Below the pieces are notes generated by a model, which was not told where the DNA came from, did not search any database, and saw nothing but the letters and a program-made list of their open reading frames with translations. The position numbers and the translations under genes are program-made. Below are positions 1-11,245 of a DNA stretch of 64,000 bases, piece after piece; the stretch's first letter is position 1, and the number at the start of each line of letters is the position of its first letter. This stretch comes from Sesamia nonagrioides. Lineage: Eukaryota; Arthropoda; Insecta; Lepidoptera; Noctuidae. The stretch is from contig JADWQK010000072.1 of the NCBI GenBank assembly GCA_017933935.1, positions 186,001 to 250,000 on the forward strand. The letters are read 5' to 3'.

Positions 1-44
1 CCACAGAACTGGTCATTTCTCATTGATCAATCACGATTGAATTA

Positions 45-85
45 TATTAGAATGTCACACGAACGAAGTCACGGACAGGTGCTAG
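45..85 (+). mobile_element. Helitron-like 3' end remnant
   Basis: The motif ACGAACGAAGTC followed by a short GC stretch and a terminal CTAG before T closely resembles the 3' end of the complete element at 3013-3224. The 5' part is not recognisable here and may lie to the left of the window or be eroded. Confidence 0.4.
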
Positions 86-1804
86 TATATAATAAATGAG
101 CAGCAGTTTCTCCCGCAGTACTTAGTAATAACTTTGTATTGTCTTCTAGCATTAGCTTACAAAGCAAGATAAATCACACCAATTACGGAAGCACTTCAAA
201 AGGTCCATCTCCAACGTTGTGACACTCACGTACCGTTCCACTTTTGCTGATAATTTCTCAATTACGGCGCTTCATACAAAACTGTCAGTTTGTGATCCCA
301 TTAATGGCTGACCTCTTCATTCCGAGGTTGCGACCTGTGCAGACCATTAACTTGATATTTTCTAAACCATTCCAAAAAGTACGGCAACAAAGCGGCGTCT
401 ATTAAGCCACTAATGTCACGTTGGAATGAATCATTATGTTTAGTGGCGTCTCCTCCTTATTAGGGGGTCAATTTCTCTCGAACAATAAGAGGTTAGGTCA
501 GCTTCGCGCCAAAAATGGACAAAATGTCACCGGCGATCTGGAAAACGTGTCATGTACAGTCACCAAACGAAATGAGTATCCAGGATCGTCGGATATTATT
601 AGCCTTTTATAAGCTATATTTATTACCTAAGTGGTATATGCAATATTATAGTATGTCTCTTAATTCATTATGCCTCTTGTCAAAGACCTCTAACTGCTTC
701 TTTTGTACTCTGTCGCGGGCCACTCTCCTTAAATTGCTCCCCGCGGTGAGCTTTTAACCAGGATTGACCAAAAAAAGTGGAGGTAGACTGACCACATGAT
801 GAGAGAAAATCAAGAAAAGTGGAGTAAAATCATAACAGACTGTTACACCAGAAATATAAAACGAAATATGGGTAACAACTAAAAATATGAAAGGGTGAGT
901 TAAAGATCGCCGAATATAGCTGAAGTATAGATGTAGTATATATGAAGTATATACAAGAGACGAATTGATATATTAGGCTATGATTTTATTTTATTTACCA
1001 AATATATATTATTTTGAAAACCTTCATCGGTTTCTTACTATACTCAACTATTTATATTGTTGTACACTATGTTAACTATCTCTTGTGGTCACTGTACGTA
1101 TCTTTTTGGGAAGTAGGTAAATGGTTAAGGGCGATGAAATAATCGGCATTTATAAGATAAAGACTTGACAAATTTTATACAAATTATAAAATAATGGATG
1201 AACACGTAATAATAGCTCTTTATTTCACGTAACCGCCTTAAAAATATTATTGTATATTTGGGCGCTGACGTTAGTTACGTCCAAAGAAATAGTTCGCAAT
1301 TACTCAATTTACTTTATTGGTGTCGGAATTGTAGAAATTATATCTTAGTCGCAGAATTTGGCAGTTATTTATGTTTTATTTTTCAAAAGCTTTCAATGCT
1401 GACTTTTATAACTTGGTAACTCATTGGAGGACAAGAGAGTGGAAATTGAATTTAACTATCTTTTTTTTTTATTTTTAGGGACTTTTATACAATTATTGTA
1501 CATGCCAGTCCCATCAGACCTTATAATTAATAATATTAGCAAAACACAACAATAAAAAACCTACTTTATACCGCAAAACGTAATAATACAAACTTCATTA
1601 ATTTATAAGCAGCTCCAGAGGTTGGTGTCGACAATATATGATGGTACATACAAACATCGTTTACATTTAAATTTAGCTCTCTAACTAGATCCTCTCTGGC
1701 GGACTGAAATCTGACACACTCCGTCAGCTACCTATCTTTACTCTTCTGTCCTCACCAAACTGTATCACTCCACAACCGCATCATATCCCTTTAAAATCAA
1801 GTCC

Positions 1805-1935
1805 AGCACTTGACCCCTCACCTGCAGTTGACAGGCGAACAAAACGCTGCGCCCGCGCCGCAGGCCGCCCCACCCCGCGCTGAGAAAGCCGTGTCCTTTG
1901 CGCGCGCATTGACGGATAGCTCGCATTATTACGTC
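1805..1935. other. GC-rich patch, possible regulatory island
   Basis: A short block rich in CpG and in GCGC-type words stands out from its AT-rich surroundings. It contains an E-box-like CACCTG near its left edge and no open frame that I recognise. It is listed for its composition only; a promoter or enhancer role is a guess. Confidence 0.3.
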
Positions 1936-2137
1936 GGTGCCATCAGCGGGTAATGAGCGGACAGAGTAGTGTGATGTACAGAGAGTAGGGAGAATGATGT
2001 GGATTTCTGCTAATTAGGTATTCCAAATTATTTACTTTATTGTCGCTCGATATAATAACGAGATATAACAGCACACTTGCCTGCCAATTATAGCTCAGGA
2101 AATTAAAGTGTACTGCACAAATTAACGCTCCTTTCGT

Positions 2138-2428
2138 GTCGTGGTGGCATAGTGGTTAAAACATCAGCCTCGCAATTGTGAGTTCAGGTTCGATTCCAGG
2201 TCAGGCAAGTAGCTTTTCTAAGTTAAGTGTAGGTATTTTCTAAGTATATCTTGGACACCAATGACTGATTACCTACAAGGCGAAGGAAAACGTCTTGAGG
2301 AAACCTGGATTTTAAGTCTGAAATCGCCAACCCGCATTGAGCAAGCGTGGTGATTACGCTCAATTCTTCTCTGTATGAGAGCAGACCTGTGAGCAGTAGT
2401 GGGACGATAAAAAGGTTGATGATGATGA
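2138..2428 (+). mobile_element. tRNA-derived SINE, family A (full length)
   Basis: The head carries Pol III promoter elements, A box TGGCATAGTGG and B box GGTTCGATTCC, as in a tRNA gene. An unrelated body follows, and the 3' end reads GTGGGACGATAAAAAGG and then a GAT repeat. Other full copies lie at 13297-13591, 46253-46543 and 47499-47795. It is noncoding and would be transcribed by Pol III and mobilised by a LINE enzyme. Its 3' tail resembles the RTE tails in this window (see 27970-28160). Confidence 0.85.
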
Positions 2429-2743
2429 CGCTCCTGTCCACTAGCCAGAACTTGCTAAGCGCAAGCGAACATAATGGCATGCCGAACATAAAAAGGTGGC
2501 AAATATTAGAACTTCATAAAAGCTACTAAGCCAGAAGCCTTGCCCTGAATAAAATGGGGATGTTGATCAATGGAACTCCACCCTAAGGAAAATAAAGTCG
2601 ACATCCCATCTGTTTATAGCTGGAACAACTGATCGTAGATTTCCTAGATAATAAAAAAAAAACATTTATTCGTTGGGCGCTAGATACGAGAAGTACTGAA
2701 CTGGTATCAAGTGGTGATGCTTGGTGCTTATGTCTAACAGTGG

Positions 2744-2930
2744 AGTGGTCGTGTTATTGGGTATAACTTTGCATCACCTCGCTCAACTGCCGTCTTCCTT
2801 CCTACTCACTCAGTTTTTTGGAGTGAATAGGCCCTTAATAAACTAGTACGCTTTACCATCAACGATTGCATCACTGCTTACCATCAGGAGGGATTACAGT
2901 CAAGCACTAGTTTATATTTATAAAAAAAAA
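2744..2930 (+). mobile_element. SINE-D fragment, 5' truncated
   Basis: This matches the 3' half of the ~420-bp SINE-D element (compare 55460-55880). It has the CTCGCTCAACTGCCGTC stretch, the small hairpin around a T run, the L2-like tail with TTTACCATCAACGATTGC, and a terminal A run. 5' truncation is typical of target-primed reverse transcription. Confidence 0.8.
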
Positions 2931-3012
2931 TGCTGACGCTTTGACAAGGCCCCTTCCTCTGAGTACACTGTATCACCCGGAATGGCGACATTAGCGAATC
3001 AAGATTTATTTA

Positions 3013-3224
3013 TCTATACTAATATATAAAGCTGAAGAGTTTGTTTGTATGTTTGTTTGTTTGTTCGCGCTAATCTTGGGAACTACTGGCCCGATTTGAA
3101 AAATTCTTTTTGCGTTGGATAGCCCATTAATCCAGGAAGGCTTTAGGCTATATAACATCACGCTGCGACCAATAGGAGCGGAGCATAACTAAACCACGCG
3201 AACGAAGTCGCTGGCGGCCGCTAG
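3013..3224 (+). mobile_element. Helitron-like nonautonomous element (TC...CTAG)
   Basis: The element starts TCTATACTAATAT and ends CTAG, and is flanked by A on the left and T on the right, the A/T insertion site typical of Helitrons. Inside are a GTTTGTTTG run and the word ATTTGAAAAATTC. It has no coding capacity. It resembles the Lep1-type Helitrons described from Lepidoptera; that assignment is from memory of the family, not a search. Confidence 0.75.
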
Positions 3225-3648
3225 TCCTATATAAAATTGTACACTTTATCTAATCTATGCTAATGTCGAATGTCTTTTGAATATGTCTTTTGGCTGGAAC
3301 GATTATGTTGAATTTATTAATTATATTGCAAGGAGTCTCTTGTGCTGCATAGTGGCATCCCCAAGTGTCGCCACATATGTAATATAGCGGTATGTACAGC
3401 GCCACATGCGAACGACGGATCGTACTGACATTTACTTTGTGTTTTCCTTTTTGCATTTTTTTTTTTTGTCAATTTTCTCTCGTCCCATAATCTTTATCAT
3501 CTGTTAGTATACGTTTGTATTAGTTGTGCCACGACCATGTGGTCTGAAGGCCTGGAGACCTGTAACACAGGTAGTCCTAGTACAGGCTCCAGTTTCCACT
3601 ATATCATTATATCTTGTATATTTAATTATGTGTTAAATTTATGTTTCA
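3225..3648. other. No gene seen
   Basis: This is unique-looking AT-rich sequence between two Helitron-like elements. A 68-codon minus-strand frame has no recognisable motif. Confidence 0.5.
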
Positions 3649-3869
3649 CTAGCTTTCCGCCCGCGGCTTCGCCCGGGTGGAGTTCGGTTATATCGCGCTT
3701 TTTAGATTTCCCTCGGGAACATCAAATTTTTCCGGGATAAAAGGTAGCCTATGTCCTTTCTCGGGGTCTAAAGATTGTCTGTGCCAAATTTCATCAAAAC
3801 CGGTTGAGAGGTTTAAGCGGGAAAGACAGACAGACAGAATTACTTACGCATTTATAATATTAGTATGGA
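3649..3869 (-). mobile_element. Helitron-like element, second subfamily
   Basis: Read on the minus strand it runs from TCCATACTAATATTATAA to CTAG, with A before and T after. Near the CTAG end is a GC-rich stem (GCGGGCGAAGCCGCGGGC), as expected of a Helitron terminator hairpin. The 5' part carries a short TCTG repeat. Related copies are at 8438, 21861, 33197, 44316 and 45286. It encodes nothing; the open frames crossing it are chance. Confidence 0.8.
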
Positions 3870-4677
3870 TTATGTGGTGGGAAAAATAAACGTTTTTTTA
3901 ATATAATTTTTTATTATCACGCAATTCCTGCATCTCGCAAGTAGAGTTTACCGCGCAACTAGCTTACATACACACAACTTCCCTACATCAACCGTCGGTT
4001 AATTGCCCGCCAGACACAACACCGATCTGGTGGAGGTTCCTTCCTTTTCTATGGAAGATAAGTGAACTTTTCATCCTGTTCTTCTACCTCTATAGTAATG
4101 ACCTACCTTGAAGCAAACAGTATTATAAACATTTTTAAAAGATAATTCAAACGTAAAAGCTTGTATATTTAAGATTGGTGAGCTTTCACGGCAAACCAGG
4201 TAAACTAGTACCGAAACATATTTAAAAATAGCTGTTATAATAACCCAATATGATAGTTCTGCTTTTTCGTTAAATATAATAACCGTGAAGAAACAAAACA
4301 CAAACTTGTTGAACGTTATACCTAAATTGTAGTGATTTAGTATTCTCCACGCTCCAAGCCAGTGGAATTACTATTGATCGTAGTTTTTTTTTAAATAATT
4401 ATTACAGATAGAAGTGTATCCTGTTCAAATAAAAAAGGATTTATTTATTTTTAGACTAATTAGACTATTATAGTGTTTCTAGTGTAAAGATTTTTACAAC
4501 AATTCTTTCGCTAACGTTATTTTGAGTGAAACCGGAAAATCCAAGCCTGTTAGTTGTATTGATACAGTATTAATACACTAAGCTGGGAAATAAAGATATC
4601 ATTATCTTTTATTTACTTTTTAAAACATTAATTTATTGGTTAGTACTTACATAGACAACTAAAAAACGAATGTTGAA
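3870..4677. other. No gene seen
   Basis: AT-rich sequence without recognised repeats or coding motifs. Confidence 0.5.
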
Positions 4678-5060
4678 GGCCATAATACTTGGCTGCCGGC
4701 AGAAGTTACGACCCACCAGACAACGTCTTGCCGCCAAGCTATTCATCGTGTTCCCGAATGATGTCTGGTGAAGCCGTAAGGAGGACGGGTCTGAGCAGTT
4801 GTGTTGCAATGTGTGCCGGGTACGATGCGCCAAACGTTATTGTGTAGGGAGTTTGGTCGTGGAGGGTCTCCAGATCAATCTCCCTCTGGCGCAGTATCGT
4901 TGGTCATCACCTCGCTCAACTGACGTCTTCCTTCTTATTCACTCAGTGTTTTTGAGTGAATAGACTCTTAATAAATTCGCGCTTTACCATCAACGATTGC
5001 ATCACTGCTTACCATAAGGCGGGATAGCGGTCAAGCATTAGTGTATAATAATAAAAAAAC
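4678..5060 (+). mobile_element. SINE-D element, nearly full length
   Basis: The 5' body begins at the GGCTGCCGGCAGAAGTTA motif and contains ATGATGTCTGGTGAAGCCG. A hairpin TATTCACTCA / TGAGTGAATA around a T run comes next, then the L2-type 3' tail and an A-rich end. It is noncoding. Compared with other copies it lacks part of the segment after CTCCCTCTGGCGC. Confidence 0.85.
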
Positions 5061-5767
5061 TATTCCTCGTAAGTTTTGGGCCAACAACACATAAAATTTG
5101 AAAATTGAGTTATTTGCTTTTTAGTTGTACCTTTTTTTGTTTCAACAAATTTCAGCTTTATTTCTATGTCAATTAATTTAATTTCAGAGTGATTAGCACT
5201 ATTGAAAATCTTATCAAAGTATTTAAAGTTAAGTGAACTTTATTGTCTACAAATTAAAATTATTTTTCTAGAAATCATATTTGTTTACATTATTGGCAAA
5301 TAAGTCGCTATTGCAGATTACGTATATTTTTTTGTTTAAAATAGCGAACGTCATCATGTGACGCATCTGTCGCTCCACAATACTCTACACGGCCACATCG
5401 CCTATAAGAAAAACGTCGTGCGGCCTGTTATCTTTTATAGTTTCGCCAAATTGTCGAGCCTTATTTATTAAAATGTCGCATGCGAATCGTCCGCTGAAAT
5501 ATGCGATGCCTTAGCGACAGGTCACCTCGTGTCGAGGGCAGGGCTTGTAGACTTGACAAATTGAGATGCCTTTACATACTTCGTGATTTAAGGAGAATAG
5601 ATAAGGGCTGATCCACAGGGCAGAGTCATCTTTGTCTTGTAGGAAGTTAGTTTATTAAACAGTAAAGATAAAAGTTGGTATTAAACCGATCTATGAGCAT
5701 TTTTTAAAAGTAATATCTATTGGACAGGCATAAATCTCAGAGAAAATTTCGTGATAGTTGAGCAACT
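5061..5767. other. No gene seen
   Basis: Unique-looking AT-rich DNA with a somewhat CpG-richer part around 5340-5530. No coding motif recognised. Confidence 0.5.
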
Positions 5768-5995
5768 TCTCCTTCTCAGCGCTTATAGAGGTCCACTGCT
5801 GGACAAAGACCTTCCCCGTGGCTTTACATTCCATTGGGGGAGTTTGTCATAATCCCCACGCTTGGCAGGCGGGTTGGGGATCGCAGTAATATGATATTCC
5901 ACAGAAGAAGCGCTGCTGCCCGCTTCCCTGGTGAGAGTTCTCTTACGACACCCACGGGAGGATATGGATTGGTACTATTCTAAGCCCGGTACCAC
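5768..5995 (-). mobile_element. RTE-type LINE 3' tail fragment
   Basis: The plus strand shows the antisense form of the common RTE tail: GGTCCACTGCTGGACAAAG, then ATAATCCCCACGC, then GCTGCCCGCTTCCCTGGTG, ending near CTAAGCCC. Matching pieces occur at 20888-21042 and 62500-62726. It is a dead 5'-truncated insertion. Confidence 0.75.
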
Positions 5996-6372
5996 ACGGG
6001 TAACAACTAGGATTTTGCTATATTATCGTTTACTAAAATATTATATGTAAATTTAACGTTTCGTCAACCGCCTGATCTTTCGAAGTAGTGCTCGCTTAGT
6101 TTCGTTCTAAACTAAACCATTTGGTCGGAGTGGGTTGGATTAGTTCGACCAATTCTGCTTGAGGCAAGGGATTGATTAGAGTTCTAACCTAAACTATAAC
6201 ATTTATTGAGTATTCACGCCGTGAATCGAATGGCCGCCGTTTAGTTAAATGGCTAGGTGGTTAATTTTCGAAGGGGGAATTTATTACCTAGCTAATGAAA
6301 TCCGTTGGCTGCGACGTATTAAATAAAGAAATTTTAAAGTTACAAAATTCTATAAAACAAATCTATAAACAC

Positions 6373-6411
6373 CAATCTCAAATTAAAGCGTCACGTTTTA
6401 ATTTGAGATTG
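6373..6411. repeat. Perfect 15-bp hairpin, 9-nt loop
   Basis: CAATCTCAAATTAAA at 6373-6387 is exactly inverted at 6397-6411, with loop 6388-6396. The surrounding 5996-6502 has no gene. This may be the centre of an eroded foldback element. Confidence 0.8.
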
Positions 6412-6502
6412 CTGCAGAGTCCACAAACTAAAATAAATTTAGTATACTTAGTTAAATTTCTGTATAGTTTAGTCCTGGTGACTAAAATTACATAAATTTA
6501 CA

Positions 6503-7032
6503 GCGACTTAAATATTTATCTTCTGTCCTCATCTTGGTGAAAGAGAAAAAAAGATGCACCGAAGTTAATTTTGGTTAAATCGAGTTGGTCTCCAAAGCCT
6601 AGAGCACAGGCGTAAAGTTGCCAGCCTTTCGGTGTTCTATAGGATGCATTTCGGGGAATGTGCGAGGGAATTGCATGATTTAATTCCCCCATCTCCGTTC
6701 CACCAGCGGACGACGACCCGTCGTACGGCTGGTTTCCACCCTTACGTTGTTAACACCACTACAATCCGGACGAAGCGTTTCGCCTCCTCCTTTATACCGC
6801 GTACATCGAGGGACTGGAACAATTTGCCAGCGGCGGTGTTTCCGTCGGACTACAATTTGAGTGTCTTCAAGGCTAGAGTAAATAGGCTCTTAATAAACTA
6901 GTGCGCTTTACCATCAACGATTGCGTCACTGCTTACCATCAGGCAGGATTGCGGTCAAGCGCTGGTTTATAATGAGTAAAAAAAAAAAAAAAAAATATTT
7001 TAGTTTGTAAACAAGAGCATCACCACCAATGA
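6503..7032. mobile_element. Foldback MITE arm (FB-D) split by a LINE
   Basis: 6510-6575 resembles the right arm of the foldback element at 56373-56680 (CTTCTGTCC..., AAAAAGATGCACCG), and 6996-7032 resembles its outer end (TTTAGTTTGTAAACAAGAG). The LINE 3' end at 6580-6995 sits between the two, so I read this as an older MITE interrupted by a younger LINE insertion. Confidence 0.55.
6580..6995 (+). pseudogene. L2 non-LTR retrotransposon 3' end (Jockey/CR1-like)
   Basis: An intact frame at 6632-6901 encodes the extreme C-terminus of a LINE polyprotein. It has an FYRMHFGEC-like block, LIPPSPFHQRTT, then FASSFIPRTSRDWNNLPAAV and FKARVNRLL. These are the conserved tail blocks of Jockey/CR1-group reverse transcriptase proteins as I remember them. 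After the stop come ~100 bp of 3' UTR (TTTACCATCAACGATTGC) and an A run ending at 6995. The reverse transcriptase domain itself is missing, so this is a 5'-truncated dead copy. Its 3' UTR is shared with SINE-D. Confidence 0.8.
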
Positions 7033-8437
7033 AAATATGTCTCTTAAAATGACTCAGGTAACGAAAGATAAGCAACAAATCAAGCCGGTCGTGCCCCAAG
7101 TCTTGGGGACGATCCTTCAGCAATTACTTAAAGGTCGTGACCAAAATATACTCGTAAATTGTTATCGAAACGAGGGCGAAGCATGCCGATGACAATTATC
7201 CGCTATTACGCGTCCATCGACGAACCACTCCGCGAACTTAATCCTGCAACTAATGTCTTAATTCAACCGCCATCTTTGAATCCTCGCAGCTTGAATTTAG
7301 AACGTATTTTTCTAACCTTCGACTTTGATGGCCGCATAAATAAGTTTGCTGAACAATTTTAGAACATTCGCAGTATTCTATCTTATTTTAAACTATATTT
7401 TCTTAAAGATGATGTTTTAAGGATCAAAATTGTATGTTAAACTGTTATTGACGCGAATAAATAAATTGGTAATAAGTAAATAATATGGAAGTCCATCAGT
7501 TTCAGTTTACCGCGTAAAAAGCTTCTAAACGATTGCAAATTGTTGCTAGTATTGGAATCGGTTCTGACTTAATGGGAGCATTTACTTTAACCCGTTTAGT
7601 ACCAAAGAAAACTATGAAATCATATCAAAATTCTATTGCGTTTCTCTGCAGCATAAGCAGGTGTAATTATATTAGTCGATAGTGCTATCAAAAATACTAT
7701 TTTATGTGATGGACTATGAATTAACTTCTTATTGCTTCTTACTGTAGCTACAATATACTCTTCATATATATCCTATTTTTCTAGCTTAAATAGAAACCGT
7801 CTAAAATCGATGGCGCTCAATGGGATTTCTAAAATTATACTGGTGTTATGTAGTTTGTAAAAGCAATCAGTAATGACGATGCACCATAAGCATATTGCTA
7901 GCGTAAACTTCCAAAACAAACAGGTACTTCATTATCGATTCGTGGGAAATCCAAATACATTACCAATTCCGAGTATCAAAATAAATAGATCAAATTAACG
8001 ATTTTGACATGACGCGAATGCGTTTAATAATTTAAATAAAAAGTAATGGACACGTTTCGAACATTTCGAATGCCACAAATTCAATATGGCGTCAGTTTCT
8101 TTTTTTTTTTAGGCAAAGGATACCTGTCATTATGCCCATATATTATCTTCACGGGGCGCTCGAGTTAAGATAAAATTGTTGGTAACAAATGTTTCACGTT
8201 GTGTTTGATAAATTCCACATGATTTTATTTTCGTTTTATTGGAGTATGACACCGTTAATTAAGCAACATATTTTAAGGTAATTTAGGGGTCGTTAAAAAT
8301 AATACGATGTTCTCTCGTGTTTTATGTTGGGTGTTACACAGTTATGACACAATTTTATTCGTAAATAATTACATTTATAATTTTATGTTTGTTTAAATAA
8401 TGACTGGAATAAACACGCATACTTTTTATAAAGAAAA
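7033..8437. other. No gene identified; two small open frames
   Basis: A 51-codon frame from ATG at 7049 (stop near 7204) and a 67-codon frame at 7159-7362 overlap on the plus strand. Base composition here is less AT-rich than the flanks. I do not recognise either peptide, and no splice-linked partner is evident. The rest, to 8437, is AT-rich with no motif. Confidence 0.3.
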
Positions 8438-8663
8438 CTAGCTTTCCGCTCGCGGCTTCGCCCGCGTGGAATTCGGTTATATCGTGCTTTTTAGATTTCT
8501 CTCGAGAATATCAAATTTTTCAATAAATGGTAGCCTATGTCCTTTCTCAGGGTCTAAAGATTGTCTGTGCCAAATTTCATCAAAATCGGTTGAGAAATTT
8601 AAGCGGGAAAGCGTAACAGACAGACAGACAGAGTTACTTTCGCATTTATAATATTAGTATGGA
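8438..8663 (-). mobile_element. Helitron-like element
   Basis: On the minus strand it runs TCCATACTAATATTATAA to CTAG with flanking A and T. It carries a GC-rich terminal hairpin and a short TCTG repeat near the 5' end, and is the same subfamily as 3649-3869. Confidence 0.8.
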
Positions 8664-9250
8664 TGAGAACCTTTAAATTCAAATTAGATAATAATTAGAA
8701 TCCAAAAGTTTTCATTTTATTTTTTTATTTTCAGGATTTAGGGCTATGCGTTATGCAGCGCTGAAAACGGTTGAAATGTGCAAACTGAAGATGAACAAAC
8801 GTTTAAATAAATCCATTGCATATCATGATGCATTTTCACAAGTTGTGATATAAGTCAAAGTTCAAAACTTATGATCTATGAATGCCCTGAGGCACACGTT
8901 ATGTAATTGATGTCTAGAATCTAAGTCGAAACCATCATTATACCTTTTCATAATATGCATTTAAAGCAGCAATAGGTAGATTGTTAGCAAACATAATTTA
9001 TCTTATAAAATGATATCTATTATTAACGAAACTTATTCGCCTCTCTTGACAAAGGTAAAAGAAACTAACCCCACATATATTTTTGAAAAAAAAAACCATT
9101 TTCGTTTCAATAAAAGATAGAAAAAAATCCTTAGCTGGAGTTTTCTTATAATGATTTAAATTTTAATTTTTTTTTTTATACGTTTCCATATTTTTACACC
9201 TCACTATAATAAGCAGCTACAAGGATTTATTGCGCTCGAAGCTGATATTC
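8664..9250. other. No gene seen
   Basis: AT-rich sequence with A and T runs; no recognised motif. Confidence 0.5.
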
Positions 9251-9299
9251 GACGCTTGAGACGCTCTGGTCCTCCAATGACCAGAGCGTCTCAAGCGTC
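9251..9299. repeat. Perfect 20-bp inverted repeat with 9-nt loop
   Basis: GACGCTTGAGACGCTCTGGT (9251-9270) is followed by nine bases and then its exact reverse complement (9280-9299). It borders the start of a GC-rich block, so it may mark a breakpoint with a templated fold-back or the end of an unknown element. Confidence 0.95.
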
Positions 9300-9600
9300 A
9301 ACTCCCGGCCACCGCAGCCACGGGCTTACGGGCGGCGAGCATTTGGGCAGATCGCTGCCCGGTGAGGACCGGGCCCGAAACGACAGCGCGTTGTGTTCAA
9401 CGCATACTTCGATATTTGTCAGCATATCGTCATGTCGTATTGCCCACGGGTTGTTCGAAAAAGATACTGTAGCCCCTGCAGCACAGGCAAATGAAGGAAC
9501 ACGGGTGGGCTTTAGTCAGTAAAGTCTGTCACGCCCTTCCGCTCCGCCCCGAGGAGAAGGCCTCGTCCGGGAGAGGTCATTTGATGATTTTCTATCCAAA
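9300..9600 (+). repeat. GC-rich repeat block with tail shared at 44555
   Basis: The right part (about 9497-9590) contains ACACGGGTGG, TTTAGTCAGTAAA, CACGCCCTTCCGCTCCG and GGGAGAGGTCA, words that recur in the same order at 44600-44670. I know this motif set as a common lepidopteran repeat tail but cannot name the element. The left part, with a GGGCAG...CTGCCC stem, has no match elsewhere in the window. An 88-codon frame through it is probably fortuitous. Confidence 0.6.
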
Positions 9601-9635
9601 AAAGAGGAGCGCTGTTGATAGACATTTCAACAAAT

Positions 9636-9835
9636 TGTGACAACCCGGTTGACGCGGGGCTGAACGACTTCTGCGCTGCGTGTCACTCTATTTCCGCACG
9701 GAACATTCTCCGTATTGCGAAAAAATACTTTTCCGGGTCTAGCTGTTTGTGTAAGTGAGTTTAAGTATTTGTAAACGCACACACAATACAGAAGTAATGA
9801 CTAGTATAGGGCAACGTTTTAAAATAAATGTTTTA
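9636..9835 (+). mobile_element. Diverged tRNA-type SINE, family C
   Basis: TTTCCGCACGGAACATTC followed by a stretch with TTTAAGTATTTGTAAACGCA parallels the copy at 21265-21455. The tRNA-like head is eroded here. Confidence 0.5.
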
Positions 9836-11245
9836 TGGAGTGTGATTGAATAAACAATAGGTATGGCAGCATTACTTTCAATTTTGCACGTCCATTTTTA
9901 GAGCTATAAATTCAGACCGCTCTCGTATTATTTTTTTTTTCTTAGAAGCAAAGGCAGCTAGGTCCATACAGCCTAGTCGGTTATTTGTCGCAACAACATA
10001 GGGACAAGCTGTCGCGTAACTCAAAGTTCCTATCTGATGATCTGTGAAGGCAGTGCCCCGCGGTGACGTCCTTAACGGGACAAAATTATTGTTATTGCCA
10101 CCAAACTAATGTAATTATATTAACCTTTGGAATATGGGTACGCTGGAGGTGATTTGATTTTGTTTTGAATGGTTTTATTTTTTTTGCTTTTTAATTTAAA
10201 ATTATCTGGAAATGATGCGAGTCTGCAAAAACTCAAAAGGTTTTAACTATAAGTTCGGTACCTACACTTCGATTAAATTATGGTAATCATACTATATTAT
10301 ATCTGACATTTTAATTATATTGCTTAGAGATTTTTAGCAAAATAACTGTAAAATTGAAATTTCCATCAGCATCCGGTAGTCTACAAGCATGCATTATTAG
10401 TTGCACCAACGAACAAATCAACATCTGTTACAACAAACGTTCCTTATCATTTTACCCTCAACTGCCACCCATTACACAAAACCCAATTTTATACGAGCCC
10501 TCCCGAAAAATCAATTCCCTATCCCAACACTAGTTACACCTTGCGCCCAACCCGTGCACTGCCGCGTATAATTTATGCCACCGTGCGCCCCCAGGCCCCG
10601 CGGCCCACTGGGGCGCAGTGGGACACTTGTTACGCCGATTTATGGGGATGGGACACTCCGCATTTTATTGTTTCTACTCCGGTAATGTCCGCTTTACGAA
10701 CAACTTTTATTATTTATTAATTGATTCAAAATGTCTCTTGTCGATTGAATAAAATTTTGTTTATGTCCCGCTTTTGGAACGACATTTTTCTGTTTAGTTT
10801 ATTTATCAGATACAGCTTAATAGATTTGAGAAATGGGGATAGATAGATAGATGCGGTAAGATATTTTTTTTTTTTATATATGAGAAAATTATTGTTTTGC
10901 CTTCGGAATAACGGGCTTACTTTCTAAGTAAGATGAAGAGGCTGTGGTTTGCCTTTTGTAGCTGATAATCATCTCATGTTATGAGTGGTATGTTATCCAT
11001 ATAATTCTGTACATGCGTTGGATTACTAATTTAAAGCAATAAAACTTGATGGAACTTCAAACTTTAATGAGAAATTATCGTTTATTAATATAAATTTTCT
11101 GACTTGACAATTGTCGTCCTGCACATCTGTCATATCAACAAATTAAAAATTCCAAATTGCTATAAGTTCATACGAAGACACCATTTTAAAACTTCTGAAT
11201 TTTTCATTTATCGGTCAATTGTTCCCAGAAATGTTTCGTTTACCA
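9836..11245. other. No gene; includes a C-rich block
   Basis: Mostly AT-rich. At 10440-10690 there is a C-rich block free of recognised repeats, containing CCCCCAGGCCCCGCGGCCCA at its GC peak. Nothing codes. The block could be a regulatory element or a decayed exon, but I cannot tell. Confidence 0.4.

Larger units (their letters stand above)
1..2137. other. Gene-free AT-rich stretch
   Basis: I see no recognisable gene here. The longest open frames are about 80 codons, look random and match no family I know. Two sub-features are listed separately: a Helitron-like 3' end near the left edge and a GC-rich patch near 1.8-1.9 kb. Confidence 0.6.

Noticed and set aside
2138..2210. tRNA gene at the head of SINE-A
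   Set aside because: The same head and following body occur in several dispersed copies with a GAT tail; it is a SINE.
10533..10548. The word TTACACCTTGCGCCCA shared with about 60613-60628 as a repeat family
   Set aside because: Similarity does not extend beyond about 16 bases by eye, so it is too short to support a family.
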